Assembly (NCBI GenBank): GCA_017562135.1
Contig: QEYB01001217.1
Coordinates: forward strand, 310,001-374,000
Origin: Dipylidium caninum
Taxonomy: Eukaryota; Platyhelminthes; Cestoda; Cyclophyllidea; Dipylidiidae
Reading direction: 5' to 3'
Length of the DNA: 64,000 nt
This document shows positions 11,620-24,688 of the stretch, one piece after another. Each line of letters opens with the position of its first letter. Positions within the stretch are counted from its first letter, which is position 1. The notes beneath the pieces are model-generated. The model ran no database searches. It had not been told where the DNA came from and saw only the letters and a program-made list of their open reading frames with translations. A program made the translations under genes and the position numbers.

Positions 11620-13314
11620 GGCGGATTCGTGAATTGGTGCCCACCTCGGCATCTATTTTTTTGCTTTAATATAATGATTATTTTTATGTAAACTTGTCAT
11701 AAATTTTGTTAGCATATCGGCCAAGTTGGGTAGCTTTTATGTAGACACTCAAGACTGTTAATATTGAGTCCGGTACTTAATGCGTAAATACTTGAAGATC
11801 TTATCTCCAACTCTCTCCAATTGCGTCTATATGCCCCTCTTCGCCGTGTGTTTAAGCCGTGATTGACGTCATCGTGCGCACTCCAGTGCCATCAACCGTT
11901 ATAAGGGGAAATTTTATGAGGACCCTTTCGTGAGAAATCAAGTCTGTCGAACATATTGCAAGGACCAGTGAAGCATGAACCAGGTGTATTTCTGTGTCCT
12001 CTCTTACGCGGTGCCGAAAGGGGCAAAAGATTATTCGCAAAATCACTTGCCCAGGTGCTGTCACTTGGCAGCAACACGTGGGCCCCACAGTCGCATTCAT
12101 CGGCCCTAAGCTACTTATTATATTAAAGTAGAAGGATTTGACCACCCAAAAGTGACTAACGTGATCTCTTATCCTCCTACAGAGACTTAGCAAGGTGAGG
12201 ACCCCAACATCCATCCTCGTCGGTTCAACAATTTACAGCCCTTCTGACATTAACCACATTATTTGCCGCCTTAATAGATTCCGCCCTTATTTGGAATCAC
12301 TTGTTTCCCTCTACCTCCTGCTTGTACACGAGGGCCAAGTCACGCGCCCGTGGGCGAAGAAGCAAGAATTCAATGGGTTCTCGAGAACCAGATGTTGACT
12401 GCGAGTCGTTACACTAAAGGAATAAGAAAGGATAGGAAATGAGGTGAAGGAGTTGCGCAAAAATCTCAAGCATTCCTGCATCGACCACTTAATCATCTGT
12501 GCAAATACGCCGATGTAAATAACCACGAAGGCCGCCCTACTATTACTCACGACTCCTCTTCTCACATTTGCATTACTAAGAGACTTGGCCTAACCTCGCC
12601 TCGCCTAAATATCGTGACTTGGCAACATGTTCTCGTGTGGTGTGTTAGAGCATGCAGCAAGCAAGTGTCACAGCATGGGAGCACCTTGAATGTAAATGTG
12701 AATTTTAGCCTGTGGCCTCAGCGTTCTCCACCTCACACATTGAGTTAATTTTCACTGCCAAATCAACACGCGTGTTGACATACACACGGTAGTCCCTCGA
12801 TTCAGTGTAGCAAAGAGCGCCTAATAAATACGGGGATTTCGTCAACAGGAGAGTGCAGTGAGTCCGTAAATTCGGGAAGAGGCAGTTAGAGTAGCACGTA
12901 TGTATGCTCGAAGGTACGTGACGTGGTGAGTCTTCAAGGCTGGGTTGGCGGGGGACGGTTTCGCAGCCACCATGTGCGAATACGGCGGCTGCTACCATGC
13001 GAAATCGATGAGTGCGAGGAAGAGTTGAAGAGCGTCTGGATGTGCCGCATTGCGAGTGCTGCGAGGAATAAGCCAATCTTTAGCATACGAGTAAGCGCAC
13101 TCACTTAAAAACTCACTCACTCACACACACACACACATATAGACATATAAATGCATACATACGTACGAACAGGCGCACGAGCTTTGAAATAAACACTTCT
13201 TAGGGTGTGTGTGTCTCTCTCTCTCTCTCTCCCCGTGTCTCCCCGTGTGTGTGTGTATGTGTGTGAAGTAATGAAAACTCACTTCACTTCTACCACAGGC
13301 ACTCGAAAGACAGC
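11620..13314. other. Intergenic stretch with microsatellites
   Basis: No coding frame convinced me here. Several overlapping open frames lie on both strands at 11852-13076 without family signal or paired splice sites. The last 200 bases before the dynein light chain carry simple repeats, listed separately. The promoter of the dynein light chain should lie at the right edge, but no core motif is evident. Confidence 0.5.
13111..13263. repeat. Compound microsatellite (CACT/CA, then GT-CT-GT)
   Basis: A CTCA/CA tract at about 13111-13137 is followed by GT, a CT run and alternating CCCCGTG and GT units at 13205-13263. It ends about 50 bases upstream of the first dynein light chain start codon. 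Confidence 0.9.
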
Positions 13315-13684
13315 ATGAGCGTGGAGAAGATCACCATCGACTGCGATGAAGACGAACTCAATACTGCGGTTAAGGCCGCACGGGAGGCTTTGAGCCAGTC
13401 GACTTCGAACCAGAGCAGAGCCTCCTACGTCAGACGCGCTATGGACGAGAAATACGGCCAGGCATGGAGCTGTGTGTCTGGACGAGATTTTGGCAGGTTC
13501 GTTTTCCCCCTCCCCCCCCCCCTTACCCCGGCTATTGACACTTTATGCTAATGTAAGCAATAAATGCGGCATTTTGCCTTTCAGTGAACTCCCCTACCTG
13601 CCCAACCACTTTGCCTTTTTCACTGTCGATGATATCTCATTCCTTGTGTGCAAATCTTCGCAAAACGTTGAGGTGGTAAATTAA
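13315..13684 (+). CDS. LC8-type dynein light chain, divergent flatworm paralogue, copy 1
   Basis: Exons 13315-13496 and 13585-13684 join (AG then T, restoring Ser) to 93 residues, the usual LC8 size. The protein keeps the LC8 skeleton: helix 1 and 2 with EDELNTAVKAAREAL and SYVRRAMDEKYG, then W-S-C-V-S-G-R-D-F-G, HFAFFTVDD and FLVCKSS. These align with DKKYNPTWHCIVGRNFG and the C-terminal strand of LC8. LC8 proteins are dimeric cargo hubs of dynein; flatworms have many divergent members, some in the tegument. The N-terminus (SVEKITIDCDED) and C-terminus (QNVEVVN) differ from classical LC8. The start is the only ATG before the conserved helix. AATAAA at 13784-13789 fits a 3' end. Copy 2 is 1.3 kb downstream with an intron at the same site and phase. 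Confidence 0.88.
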
Positions 13685-14617
13685 GAAAAAGAAGAGAAAC
13701 AAAAGAACACCTCAATGCAGACAGTTTTGGACGACGCTAGATTAAATTCTTACTTGTTATTTCACCCCTTAGGTAGCCATTACAATAAAATTTTCCTCTT
13801 TCAAACTTTTACATCACCAACTTTTGTTGGAATCCGACTTGGTTGGGGGCAACGAAGTGGAGATGTGAGCGTTAACCACGAAATTGCGCAATTCATCCAG
13901 ATTCTGTGTGCACTCGGTCGAATTTACTGCGGAACCACTCACAAACTAAGTAATTTTTCTCATTCTGATGCACCCATCGGCACGGAATCGGTGAACACAC
14001 GTGAGTGTAACATTCCACACCCAAATTCACCAAAACTGAGGCGATTTCTAAACAAATCGCGTTTCAAACATGTGCCACTAGTCTGAATGTCATCGTGACC
14101 TGGTCCCGTTAGCTGTTGTAAGCGAGAAAATGTAATTATACGTTTATTTGGATTTGGGTAAACCCCGAAGAGGTGGCTGTGTGGCCCCCTCGGCTGCATT
14201 CATGAACGTGAGTGTGTTCGACTTGAGCGACCAAAGCCCCTGTGTGACACCATCGTCACTCCCAAAAAGTCGGTCGCATCGACACGACACGACGAGATCT
14301 TTTGGCAGCCCTGTGGCCTTGCCCCGCAACGCCGAGCTAGGCGCTGGGCTTCGGAAGCAAATCGCGCCAAGTAGCGTCATAAGCGCGGGGAAAGAAAGAC
14401 GAGAGGTGCGGAAGGCGCTAAGATAGGGCAGAGGCGTGAGCGCAACCAGCAAACGCCAAGCACCACAAGGCGGTGTGCACAGCGTCTGGGTGGCGATGTG
14501 TGTCTACCAAGTCACGGCGGTTTGCAATTGGCTCAGCGTCGGGTATAAGGCGCCAGAACCATTCTTAGCGGGGTACAGTTACTACACGCAGCTGTGCGAT
14601 AGCCTCGCCAACTCACC
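13685..14617. other. 3' flank of dynein light chain 1 and upstream region of copy 2
   Basis: Contains AATAAA at 13784-13789. Overlapping open frames at 14144-14452 on both strands show no recognisable domain. The region should carry the promoter of the second light chain. Confidence 0.5.
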
Positions 14618-14990
14618 ATGTCGAGTCCAAATGTTCAAAAGCTCCAAATAGAATGTGACAATTACAAGTTGCAGACAGCCATCAATGCGGCTAGCGAGGC
14701 GATCAAGCGGACCAAGTCGAATCAGGAACGGGCGACGTACGTGCGTCAGGCTATGGATAACAAATACGGACCCGCCTGGAGTTGTGTGACAGGTCTCGAT
14801 TTTGGCAGGTAGGTCCGCCTCCGCCCCCTTCTCTCCGTCTTGGTGATGCCTCCAGGACGCTGAGCAGTTTACTCTCTTCTCTATGTATTTTAGTGAAATT
14901 CCCTACCTACCCGAAAATTTTGCCTTCTTCACCGTTGACAATGTCTCCTTCCTCGTCTGTAAGTCCACGGAGAATGTAAAAGTAATGTGA
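14618..14990 (+). CDS. LC8-type dynein light chain, divergent flatworm paralogue, copy 2
   Basis: Exons 14618-14808 and 14894-14990 join to 95 residues. Shared blocks with copy 1 are YVRQAMDNKYGPAWSCVTG, FG-S-EIPYLPENFAFFTVD and SFLVCKSTENVKVM, so the pair arose by tandem duplication. The intron interrupts the same serine codon (AG then T) in both. The N-terminal half diverges more (KLQIECDNYKLQTAINAASE). Function is inferred only from the LC8 fold: dynein or myosin cargo adaptor, or a tegument-associated light chain. The start codon follows CACC, a favourable context. Two overlapping poly(A) hexamers lie about 40 bases after the stop. Confidence 0.88.
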
Positions 14991-15027
14991 ATACTGACAC
15001 GGTATCTTGAGACTGATTCATGAAGTT

Positions 15028-15041
15028 AATAAAGAAATAAA
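15028..15041 (+). terminator. Overlapping poly(A) signals of dynein light chain 2
   Basis: AATAAA occurs at 15028-15033 and again at 15036-15041, 37 to 50 bases after the stop codon of the second light chain. Confidence 0.6.
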
Positions 15042-15044
15042 GCT

Positions 15045-18000
15045 ATTGCCTTAACTTCACGTGATTTTCGGGTGTTAACGCGGCCTGTTTACTAAACACT
15101 TGTCCACCATTATAAGGTATTTTTACTCCTCTTTTATTTGTGTAAGTTAAATTAGTCCAATAGAGTGGCCTTGAAGTCGCCATCTTGACAACGTAACGCC
15201 CGCGCGACTGTGAAGTTAAGTGTTGCCTCACTGATAGAGACGACGACAGAAGACAGGCTGTGTGGCACCGAGGGGCGCTATTTTAACTAAGGCAATTGAA
15301 TTCACTCCAGTGGCTGGTAATTCCCGCCTGTCTTGCCCTAAAGGATAAATATTTCTGGCGACAAGAGCACGAGGAGTGTGGTTTGCTAGCTGTTTCGAGG
15401 GTAAACAGGCAGGGTAATTGGATTAAGGCTCGAATTTCACCCATGCACAAGTTGAAAATGTGCCAAGCTCGGTTCACGCAATTCCACCTCACCTTCAACA
15501 GATCAACCGCCCCGTCGCCTAACCAGTGCATATCACCTCCAAAGTTAGAATTAGGAGGAGGTGAAAACGCTCCACCTCGTCCCCAGCGCCGCCTTGAAGG
15601 CCTTCGTGATGACTGACTTTTAATGACATTCCACCAGGCAGGGCTTTGCATTTATGGTGGAAGACGGTGGGGCCTTTTCTCCTCACCAACACAGTCTTAG
15701 AGTCCCTCGTTCCACGAAGGAGCTTTTCGAGATTTTCCATGAGAATTAAGCACAAACCGGCATGGATATGCTCTGAAAAGTCGGAAGGAAACTGTTTCTT
15801 AGCACCTAGAGACAATTTTGCCACATTTCGGGGCTTCTCTCGACTGTAACTAAGACAGTCTGTTGCGGTGGGAAGGGTTTTGTCGCTCTACACGTTGTCT
15901 GAGATGCAAATATGCCATCCCTTGCGTTGCGGAGAAATGCGGACTGATTTTATTATTATAAAACTGTTGGAATGCGACTATCCTCAATAAAAAAAGACTT
16001 CGCACGGATTTTCATCTTCCTTATCGCTAGGACAAAGAGGCTTTAAGGGAAATGCAGCATAAATTGCATGGGAGGTGACTTTACCTCCACAAATGTTGTG
16101 TGAATAGGGTCGCCCACACCCCCAAACTCCGGTTTGTCAACCCTACAGACACTCATGAAGACAACTTTCCCCTCACCAACACAGAAATGGGACAATTTCG
16201 ACTAGGGAGGGACTGAAAGGGCGACACGGGGAGCCACTTTGTGTCGATGTTGCCAGTTGGAATGGGAAGAGCAGTGGTGAGGCCCACTGAGTGCTAAATC
16301 ACCTGCACAAACACAACACTTTGGTGCGAGTTCTACGCCCGATTCGAAGTATTTCCTCCTGCAGTGAATGTTCTTAACGGGGAAACCAACTCTAAACAAG
16401 CTGAATTGTAATCAGTAATAAAGCGTAGGCTTAATTTCCCCCTTGTCATGGAGGCAGTTGCATACTCCGCCACCGATTTCGGTGACAACATTCGCCACCA
16501 CCTGTTGGGCGGCGGGCAGAGTGGAAGTGTAATCAGCACGTGGGAAGAAGGGGAGACAGCGGGGAAAGCAGCTGCCCCACCCGACTGAGTTAGTAGCATT
16601 TCTGACCCTTTTGCCCCCTCAGTCGCAGTCATTGGCGCCGTCTTGGCCGCTTCAATCCGCCCAGTTAGTGTGATAGAACGAAGAAGATTTGAAAGAAATC
16701 CCCCTGACTAAAGGAGTGGAAATAAGGCGAGGCTCTGAAAGGGTTCGGAAAGTCTTATTGATGACAACCGTCGCCATGGCTATTAAAGGCCTCTGTTCAA
16801 ATTCGCTGGGCAGACACCTCCAAATTGCGTGGTTGGAAACTTGAAGTCTCCGTGTCTTAGAATCATCCCTTGACTGTAAACTGACGCCACCTTAGAATGG
16901 CTACTTCATGCTGAGCTGGGAGAAGGAAGAGGAATTTCTCACTCGTCACTCTTGCGATTAGTCGTAAAGAGAATTTTCTATGTCGCCAAGTGCGTCTCTC
17001 CAGCAGAAAAAGGCATGTATCGAGAAAGACATTCGAGTGGCGTGTTTCGAATAGTGTGGAGTCAAGGTTTTAAATAATTATGAGCCGGGGAATGGAATTT
17101 AGCTCTGTCCGAATCAGTGAATTTATTTGAATCTGGTGAAGTGAAGTAACGGAAGGAGAACAACAGTAACCGTCGAGCAGGCCAGAGGCGTGCAAAGCGG
17201 GGCTTCGCGAACACTCCTACTGATGACGTCGGAGTAGATCGCCTCAGATCTGGGATTTCCAAAACGGCTGATTAAAAACCTTCTGTTTAGGATGATGTAA
17301 TTGTCTCGTGTGTGGAAGGAAACCTCCAAGTGGCGTAAGTGGAGATGCAGCAGAAAAATGAAATCTGCATCGCCAAAAGACTTCAATCACAAGTGTCACC
17401 AGCGTAATGCTTGTCTTCACTCAAGGCTGCTCCGAAAATAAATGAAATCTCGGCAGTAGCAACAGCGATTGCACGGAAGACTGCCTGCTGAAACCCAGCC
17501 TATAGCTGCGCTAGATTCCACCAACTTGGTCTATCACCATCCAAACTGGTTCAGGAAGATGCGCCAAAAGACCCTGGATTTACTCGTATGGCTCAGTAGT
17601 CCCAGTCGTCTTCATTCTGCTCCTCGTCGAATTATTTCGGGATATTTTGCCTCATCTTTCCCAATTTCTTGGCTGTGGTTCACCATTTCCGACTGAATGG
17701 AACTGCTCATGGATGCGAAAATGAAATCTTGTTTCATCTACTGCTCGTCAAAATGCCGACCAGCGAATTTTAGATGGAGCCTTTCCTCCATCCCTCCCAT
17801 AAATTCTCTCTTCCCTTCCAGACAGACGGAGGACCGAAGACAGGCGCCGCGGAGACCCATGTTGCTCGGCAGTAGGTGAGACTGAAGTCGCGTAGTGTCT
17901 CGTCAGCAACCGGGTTGATTTTGCTCTCGAAAAATTAACGTGTCTCATTGCGTGCTCATTCACGTCATCCAGTGGATGACAGGGAAAGGAGACGAGGTGT

Positions 18001-21000
18001 CAAGTCTCGGCATACGTTGCCTTCTCAGCAGTCGTCGAATGCTTTAATTTGCCTTATCCTCCTCTAACTAAAGGCAAATATGGAAAATGAAGAGGACCTT
18101 ACGGTTATTTCCTTTCACCCAATGGCTCGCGAAATGTGGAGTGTTGGCATGCGACTTACGTCTTTGTTTTCTAAGCTCTTTTCGCCGGGAAGAGCAACCA
18201 GCCTCGGCTGCACACAAAGGAAGCCAAGCCTGTGAAGAAATTGCAAACAAAAGGGCCAGTTCCATTGACACCACTTGACAACCTACCTCGAAGAAGATTT
18301 AACATAAACGTCAAGTAACGTAAGCGGCCCTCGATTGTTGGAAGTAGAAGGTGGTCTTGGGTCAGCCAATGTCCTTTGCACCGTGCTTTGGTAGAAACAT
18401 TAAGTGGCCTCACACCTCCCACCTGCCGCCTCCCACGGCCTCCTTTGCTCTCAACTTTATCCCTTTCCTACCTCCAAATTCCCCTCCTTCCACGGATGAG
18501 GAGCGGTGTCATTCGAGCTATTCGCCGTTAGCTACGTAGCAATAATTCGGAAACTGTGAAACGGTCCTTACGTACAAGTGGCAAATAAAAGGTTCACTTT
18601 TCAGATCATTTATTGTATTCAGTGGAAATTACTTTCCATGGTATCTGCGATTTTCTGACACAAAAACTGGGAAAGTCGCATATGCCTTTCGAATAAATGT
18701 GTTTTTGTGAGTTAATTAAAGATTCGAAGTCTTTCATCTTACCGTTTTGTTTATTGTAATTTTTTTCTCATAACAGTAAGTTGTAGCAGTGGTAGAAGGC
18801 ATTAATCGGTCGGAGAAATGTCGGGTGCATGTTGGAGATGCGGTGAAATGTCATATTTCCGAGCAGTTATGTAATTTGTCACCAGCCGTTTAGATGGCCG
18901 GTTGCTGTGAAGTCTCGGAGCAGATTCATGAATAGTTCCGTCTGTTGCTGGGATTCCACAATCGTCGTCCTTCCTTCCTTATTTTGCGTCATCAACGTGG
19001 GTAGGAGGTTTTCCTCGAGGCGCCTGGACGACAGTCATACTGCCGGAACAAAGTTTTTTTGGGATTCGCATCGAGCAAATTTTTATTTAGCGAATCCACC
19101 TCCGAATGCCTTGTTAAGGTTTCTCACAACTTGTTTAGCTGTGTGTGCAAGAAAAGTAGGTGTAAAATGTGTTTTAATTCCATCTGATCTCGACGAAAAA
19201 TAGAAATAAAAGGGGGCTACAAACACGCATAAATTTTGCGAGATGAGTAAGAAGGAGGCCTTTAAAAGCGGTAAACAAAAGTGTCGCGCTCACGCTACAT
19301 TGTATCTCTCTCTCAGCGGCAGCTGAGCACAAACGCCTGTTTCATAGATTGCAACTAGATTATTTCGAGTTTTTCATTATAAGAAAACTTAGGTGGGAAG
19401 TTATGAGTAAATAGTGTGAGCCACCGCCTTTGTATCAGTTAACTTGAGGTTTTGTTTTAACATTATTACAAGATTCAAAGAGACGTTATCTCCTAGACGC
19501 CTTGTTCAGGCGCAAGCGCTAACTAACCAACCTTTTTTCTCCACCATTACCAAGTTTTACTTATTGTTTTAAACACTTCGGGGGGTTAGAAGACTTATCT
19601 TTTGAAGTAAAACTCAGGAACACGCCCTCTGCCCTCGCTCTGGTGGAGGTCGCCAAGGTGAGCACATGTAGACGCACTTTCTCCGTTGTCGCGGCCTCAA
19701 CCCACACCACCGTTCATCGTTTAATCCATGAATTTTACTTACTCTGGTTACATGCAACAGGGGTGAATGCTGTCGCCGCAGATGAAACGACCAGGCCTAG
19801 GGCGACGAAGTGGAGGAAGTGAAGAAAGGAGGTGTCGATGTTGGCGTACAAGAGTTTGTCATAAGTTGAATTCTCACATTTTATCTGAGTACCTTTTAAA
19901 TTAGACAGTCAGAGGGACGCGGATCCGGAAGCCTAAATGCCTCATTTCGCATTTCGCCAAATGGGATGGCGGGCTTTAACGCAGGTGGAAAGTTTGCCCT
20001 CCACTCGCCCTTCCAAATGTCATTACAGCCGTCAAGGCAGTTTATCCCCTGGCAGTTAATGGTCGCTTGCTAGTCCTACACGGGGTTGCCCCGAAGTAAT
20101 GACAGGCTCCTCTCCTCGACTTCGAGACATGCGTGATGGCCTAGGAGGGAACTTCAACATTCCCACTGGCAAGCACCAAGGTTAACGCCTGCATGGTCGG
20201 CTGGTTAAATCGGCATCGTAGGAAAACCTCTTCCCCCAGGATGGGACGCAATCGAGTGATGATTTGCTGAAGTACCGTCGAATTCGAGGAAGTAGGGGTG
20301 AGAAAAGGAATGAAAACGTAAAGTCGACGGTAAAGGTGTTTCTGGTGAAACGCGATAGGTGGAAACGAAGTCGGGAAAGACGTCATTAGGAAATTTAGTC
20401 TTCGTCTTCAAACACACACACACTCAGTCCATTTACGTCGCCCGCACACAAACGATGCCATGACGGACGGCTTTTCTGCCTCAAACCGTTTGCCAGCCCA
20501 TTTGGCTTTGCGAAGAGTTGAACTTAATGTGAGTTGTAGAAGTGTACGTCATTGAAGACTCAAGAGGCAGTATCCGCAAGCCCGAATTGAGTGCTGCAAG
20601 GTGAAACTGGAGTCCATGCTGTCCGAAAACCAATCCGAAGTTGACCCGAGGTGGAGATACAAAATGTGATGCTAATCTACTCGTCCGCGTCTCCACCGTC
20701 CACTCGAAGACTCGCACTCCACGTCGAGTCGTAGTCATCGTCTGTGCCCTGTCGGTGCAGTTGCCCTCAAGGCTGGCGCTGAGTGACGAAAAGACTCCAC
20801 GCCCTTCGAGGCCTGTGCATTCAGGACCCGTTCACACACTGGTTCATTCAGTCCAGTCAGAATTTAATCAACTGTCCTTAAATTCCTTTTTTTTGTTTCA
20901 TGGTGCTCAGCAATGAATTTGGTAACCGAATGATTGCGAATTTTTCAACAAATGCATCTTTCACTTTCCCTTATCGTCTGGGTTTCTGCCTTCAAATTGG

Positions 21001-24000
21001 TTAGAATATTATATCATTTCGCTTTGTTTGTGTTTTACTTTAATTTAAGATGGAAGAACAATGACATACAATTCAGACATATTTTGTGAGCGAGAGGCAT
21101 TGTCGTAAAAAGTGATTTTGCTAGATTCCGGTCGGGTGATCTTTAACCGAAAAACGCTCTACGTTCTGGCTGCCCGTGCAGATGATGTCGAGGAGGTCCA
21201 CGTCGGTCAAGCCATTGTCGATTCAGACCGTCAGCGCACAACACAGGACAGTGCGGAGAAGCTCAAATGCGAATCGCATACAGGCATTGGGAGTAAAACC
21301 GAAGAAGTTTGGCAATGTCAGAAAACCCGCTCTTTGGATCCCTCACCAGTTTTACGAAAGTCACTTGCCGCAGCGCATTAGCATTAGCACCAGCGATTCG
21401 CACTTGAAACGCAACGAAATGGATTCACTTTTGGGAAACAAAACTAACAACTGGCCACGGAAAGGGGATAGTTTACAGCAACGTTAATGGGAAGAGATCG
21501 TGGGTGGTGCGAGGTGAACCAGTCCAGACGATGTCAAAGGCATGCCGCCCTTGGAACTTTTTCCAAATAAAAAAACAAACAAACAAACGCCCATTCCAAA
21601 AGTGTACGTTGCATCAACGCGCCCACGAGAGGGATGCAATTCGAGCAGAGTGGACAGAAGGGGCCTATCAGGAGGATGTGGTTGATGTCCGCCTTGGTAA
21701 TGCAAAGTCCCACACCTCTTTGGTCTCTCGCCAGAAATTACGGGGTCTGCGTCGGAGTGCGTTGTCTCTTCCGCAACGTAGCCTGGCCCTCGTTCCATGC
21801 AGAACTCCTTAAATGGTACAATATTTAATGACGTTAATGATGACAAATCACACTTGATTCTGTTGTTTTGATGACAAGGATCAGAAATTTTATACACGCG
21901 GAATTATGACGCCGACTGAGAGATGGCAAAAGGGCATCTACAAGAACGGACAGTACTTAATTGGATAAAGTTATAGATTTTTGCAGAACTTTTGCATATT
22001 TATCTTCCCCCAAAAATTTTTCAAGGACCTGTTTGGCGACGGAATAAATTTCATCGGCAACAGTCTTTCCATCGAGGATGAAGGATAGGCAGAAAGGCGG
22101 TTTGCAGGATGGCAGGTGGAGAGAAAAAGGAGGAAGTCGATTCCGAAACAACCCTCATTTAATGACTTTCAATCCTTGTATCGAAGTAGGGCCATCCTCT
22201 CTTTTCTTCCGAAAAGAAAGATGCGAAACCGGTGTCTGAAAAGACCTATGACAATTGCGAATGGAGGTCACTGAAAGTGCCCTCTAAATTCTCCTCCATT
22301 AACAAAAAAATAAAGGCCGGGCCGAGCAAAAAGTTTTGAAATTACTACGACTGACTTTTTCACTGACGGCTTAACTGGCTAATCGAGCAAGGAGAATTCA
22401 ATCATTTACATTTTCTCTCGAAAAAAGTTGTAAAGTTAAAATGTCTGCCAAAAGAACAATTACTCTGCTTTAGACCACGGACTGGCACATAATTCCGCTA
22501 AGTGCTCGTCTCACCTTACTTGTTACGGATTAGTAGCGTGTTTGGCAGGTCACCCAACATGAGCTTTTCAAGGCTTTGAGGAACGAACATGTGTGCAGCT
22601 CCATTACAACTTAAGATGTCACGGTTCAATGAGGGAGTATTTCATTAGCCGATGCGGGGGGCTCAAGGCTCGAGCTACAAATGGACGAGTGGTGCCAAGG
22701 CAGACGACATCACACGGAATGTTGATTAGAAGTCGTGGACTAGTGGCAACCAGTCGTCAAGCAACCTGAACGAAACAGTGGTCGGAGTAAGTACCGAGGG
22801 GTACTCAAGGCTCCGAGCGATACTTCGACGATTTCCATTCCGTAATCAGTTGAACCCCAAAGAACGGCTTCGGAGACGCCAGAGAGTCGGCGGGCGACTT
22901 TAAGTTTATCTCAGAACAACCTGTAAGTCAATCACATTCCTATTGCTCAGCGCTCCATCTTCACCCGCTCAAAACAGTCTTTTACACCACCCTTAGTCTA
23001 CTTATCTCACTATCTCCTAGAGAACAGATTTCCAGCGTTTTTGCGGAATAGTCGATCACTAGGAGGCCTCAAACCTCTCACGTTTTTTTGCGTTTCTGTT
23101 CCTATTTTGGCGTGTGTTAACCCATGCGGCCGAGCTCCTCCTCCTCCTAGACGGGGTGCCGCGACGGGAACAACCGCTGTGTCGCATGCTGAACTCCCCT
23201 TGCCCAGGTGCAAAGCATTCAGCAGTCCCCGGTATTTTTCACGCGACACACTCACCATCCCTCGGCTTATCTAGTCAAAATGGCTCTCATGCAGAAAATA
23301 TTCCACTCCCGTGGAGACGAGGGCATTTGCCCACCTCACTCGTTCCGAAGTCGCCGATTTGGTTGTGCTCACTTCATCCATTCATCCTCCGAGTGTGACT
23401 ACGTGTTGAAGGCTGAGACGGGACGGCACACCACCTGCCTTGTGTGCCCGAGTTTTACTCCTGTTTTTTTCTCGTGTGCTTTTCGTTTTGGACGAAAGAA
23501 TGACTACGTCGTATCGCTCGAATTGAAATAAATAGGGCGTATTTACCTCTCGCGCACCCAGAGGGGATCGAGGAGAAGGAGGCGAATGTGTCGACATTAA
23601 ATGAATGAGAAAAACGAACGATGGCTCACCCATAAGCTTTAGCAGTAAAAATTGCGTCTGAATGGCATTTATAAAAAGCGGCGAACGACTAACGTCAGAT
23701 CTAATGTAAAGATCTGTAGTCAATCGGACATACGGCCAGTATACACCGTTCCTGATCGTCTTGGGGGTCGAGACTGTCTAGGACTAAGTTATGGACGGGG
23801 AATCGCGGAAGAAAGCGGCTCTTTTGGAGGTCTACCTCCTACTTTTGCTTTTAATCGGTCCTTAGAGTGAAAATTCTTATTCTCTGGCGCTGACTAATGT
23901 CTAAGGAGGAGGAGGAGAGGAAGAGGAGGACGCATTACAGTTCTCCACCTCTCGTGAATGGATGGCACTGACCCACGCCTCAGCAGAGAAGCTTTTCAGT

Positions 24001-24688
24001 AATTGAGTGCGCAAACATGTCTGTCAGTGGAGTTCCTTCACCACCGAAAGATGCTGCTGAGAGCAATTTGGAGACTGGCACGGCTGCACAACCGGTTAAA
24101 ATCATGGTAAACTTCAAGTCAAGTCCCTAAATGTTCCCTTGTCTTGACAAATTCTATCATGATCCCACAAAATACACATGCGTGCAAATGATAACAGCTG
24201 CCACAGTGGTATGGTCGTTAGTTTTTTTTCTGCCCTTTGCTCTCTATGACGGAGAAGTTTGCCCGCAAATGCGCTTTCTTTAGGCGTTTGGAAATATTAA
24301 ACTTATAAAACGCCCACCTTTCTCCCCGTGGATAAGCCAAATAGCTAAGAAGTGGGACGGCAAGGTGGAACATCTGTCAGCTCTCGGAATGATGGCGCTG
24401 GTTCAAGTATGGCTGCCCGGGAACAGCGGCCTTCCGTCCATTCAATGAGTTATTCCACTTTTGACTCGACTCGAGGACCACGGAGTCGGAGGGTGGAGAA
24501 GAAGATTTGGTTCTCATGCCAAAGTTGCCCTCATGTGATGAAAATTATGCGGGGCGGAGATCACAGGGGAGCTTATGCGAACCCAAGCAATCTACCAAAT
24601 AATTTCTTTTGCTCCATTCATCCACACATTTTGCCTTCTTCTAATAAGAATTCTTCCACCTCCTGCATTTTAGTAATAGTCGAGTAAA
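15045..24688. other. Long region with almost no recognisable coding sequence
   Basis: About 9.6 kb, visibly richer in GC than the window ends. Many open frames occur on both strands, but they are short, overlap antisense, lack family motifs and mostly lack matching splice sites. Exceptions worth noting are the minus-strand terminal exon candidate at 21957-22064 and a short plus-strand start at 24017 (MSVSGVPSPPKDAA...PVKIM followed by GTAAAC) that leads into no recognisable second exon. No tRNA, rRNA, transposase or reverse transcriptase was found by eye. It may be intergenic, a large intron or degenerate repeats. Confidence 0.45.
21957..22064 (-). CDS. Possible terminal exon of an unknown minus-strand gene
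   Basis: After a pyrimidine-rich acceptor (AG at 22066-22065) the minus strand reads 35 residues to TAA: TVADEIYSVAKQVLEK then FLGEDKYAKVLQKSITLSN. Composition is that of an amphipathic helical, lysine-rich C-terminus, and the exon enters in phase 0. The frame is also open upstream of the acceptor. I recognise no family and found no upstream exon, so this is a weak call. Confidence 0.3.
   Translation of the reverse strand, partial: TVADEIYSVAKQVLEKFLGEDKYAKVLQKSITLSN

Noticed and set aside
15296..15616. 106-codon plus-strand frame
   Set aside because: Overlaps a similar-length minus-strand frame, lacks splice signals and any domain; likely a composition effect.
24017..24106. Possible first exon (MSVSGVPSPPKDAA...PVKIM, then GTAAAC), reminiscent of a dynein light chain N-terminus
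   Set aside because: No following exon encodes an LC8 core; the next open stretch (24285-24447) does not resemble any light chain or DNAJC11.
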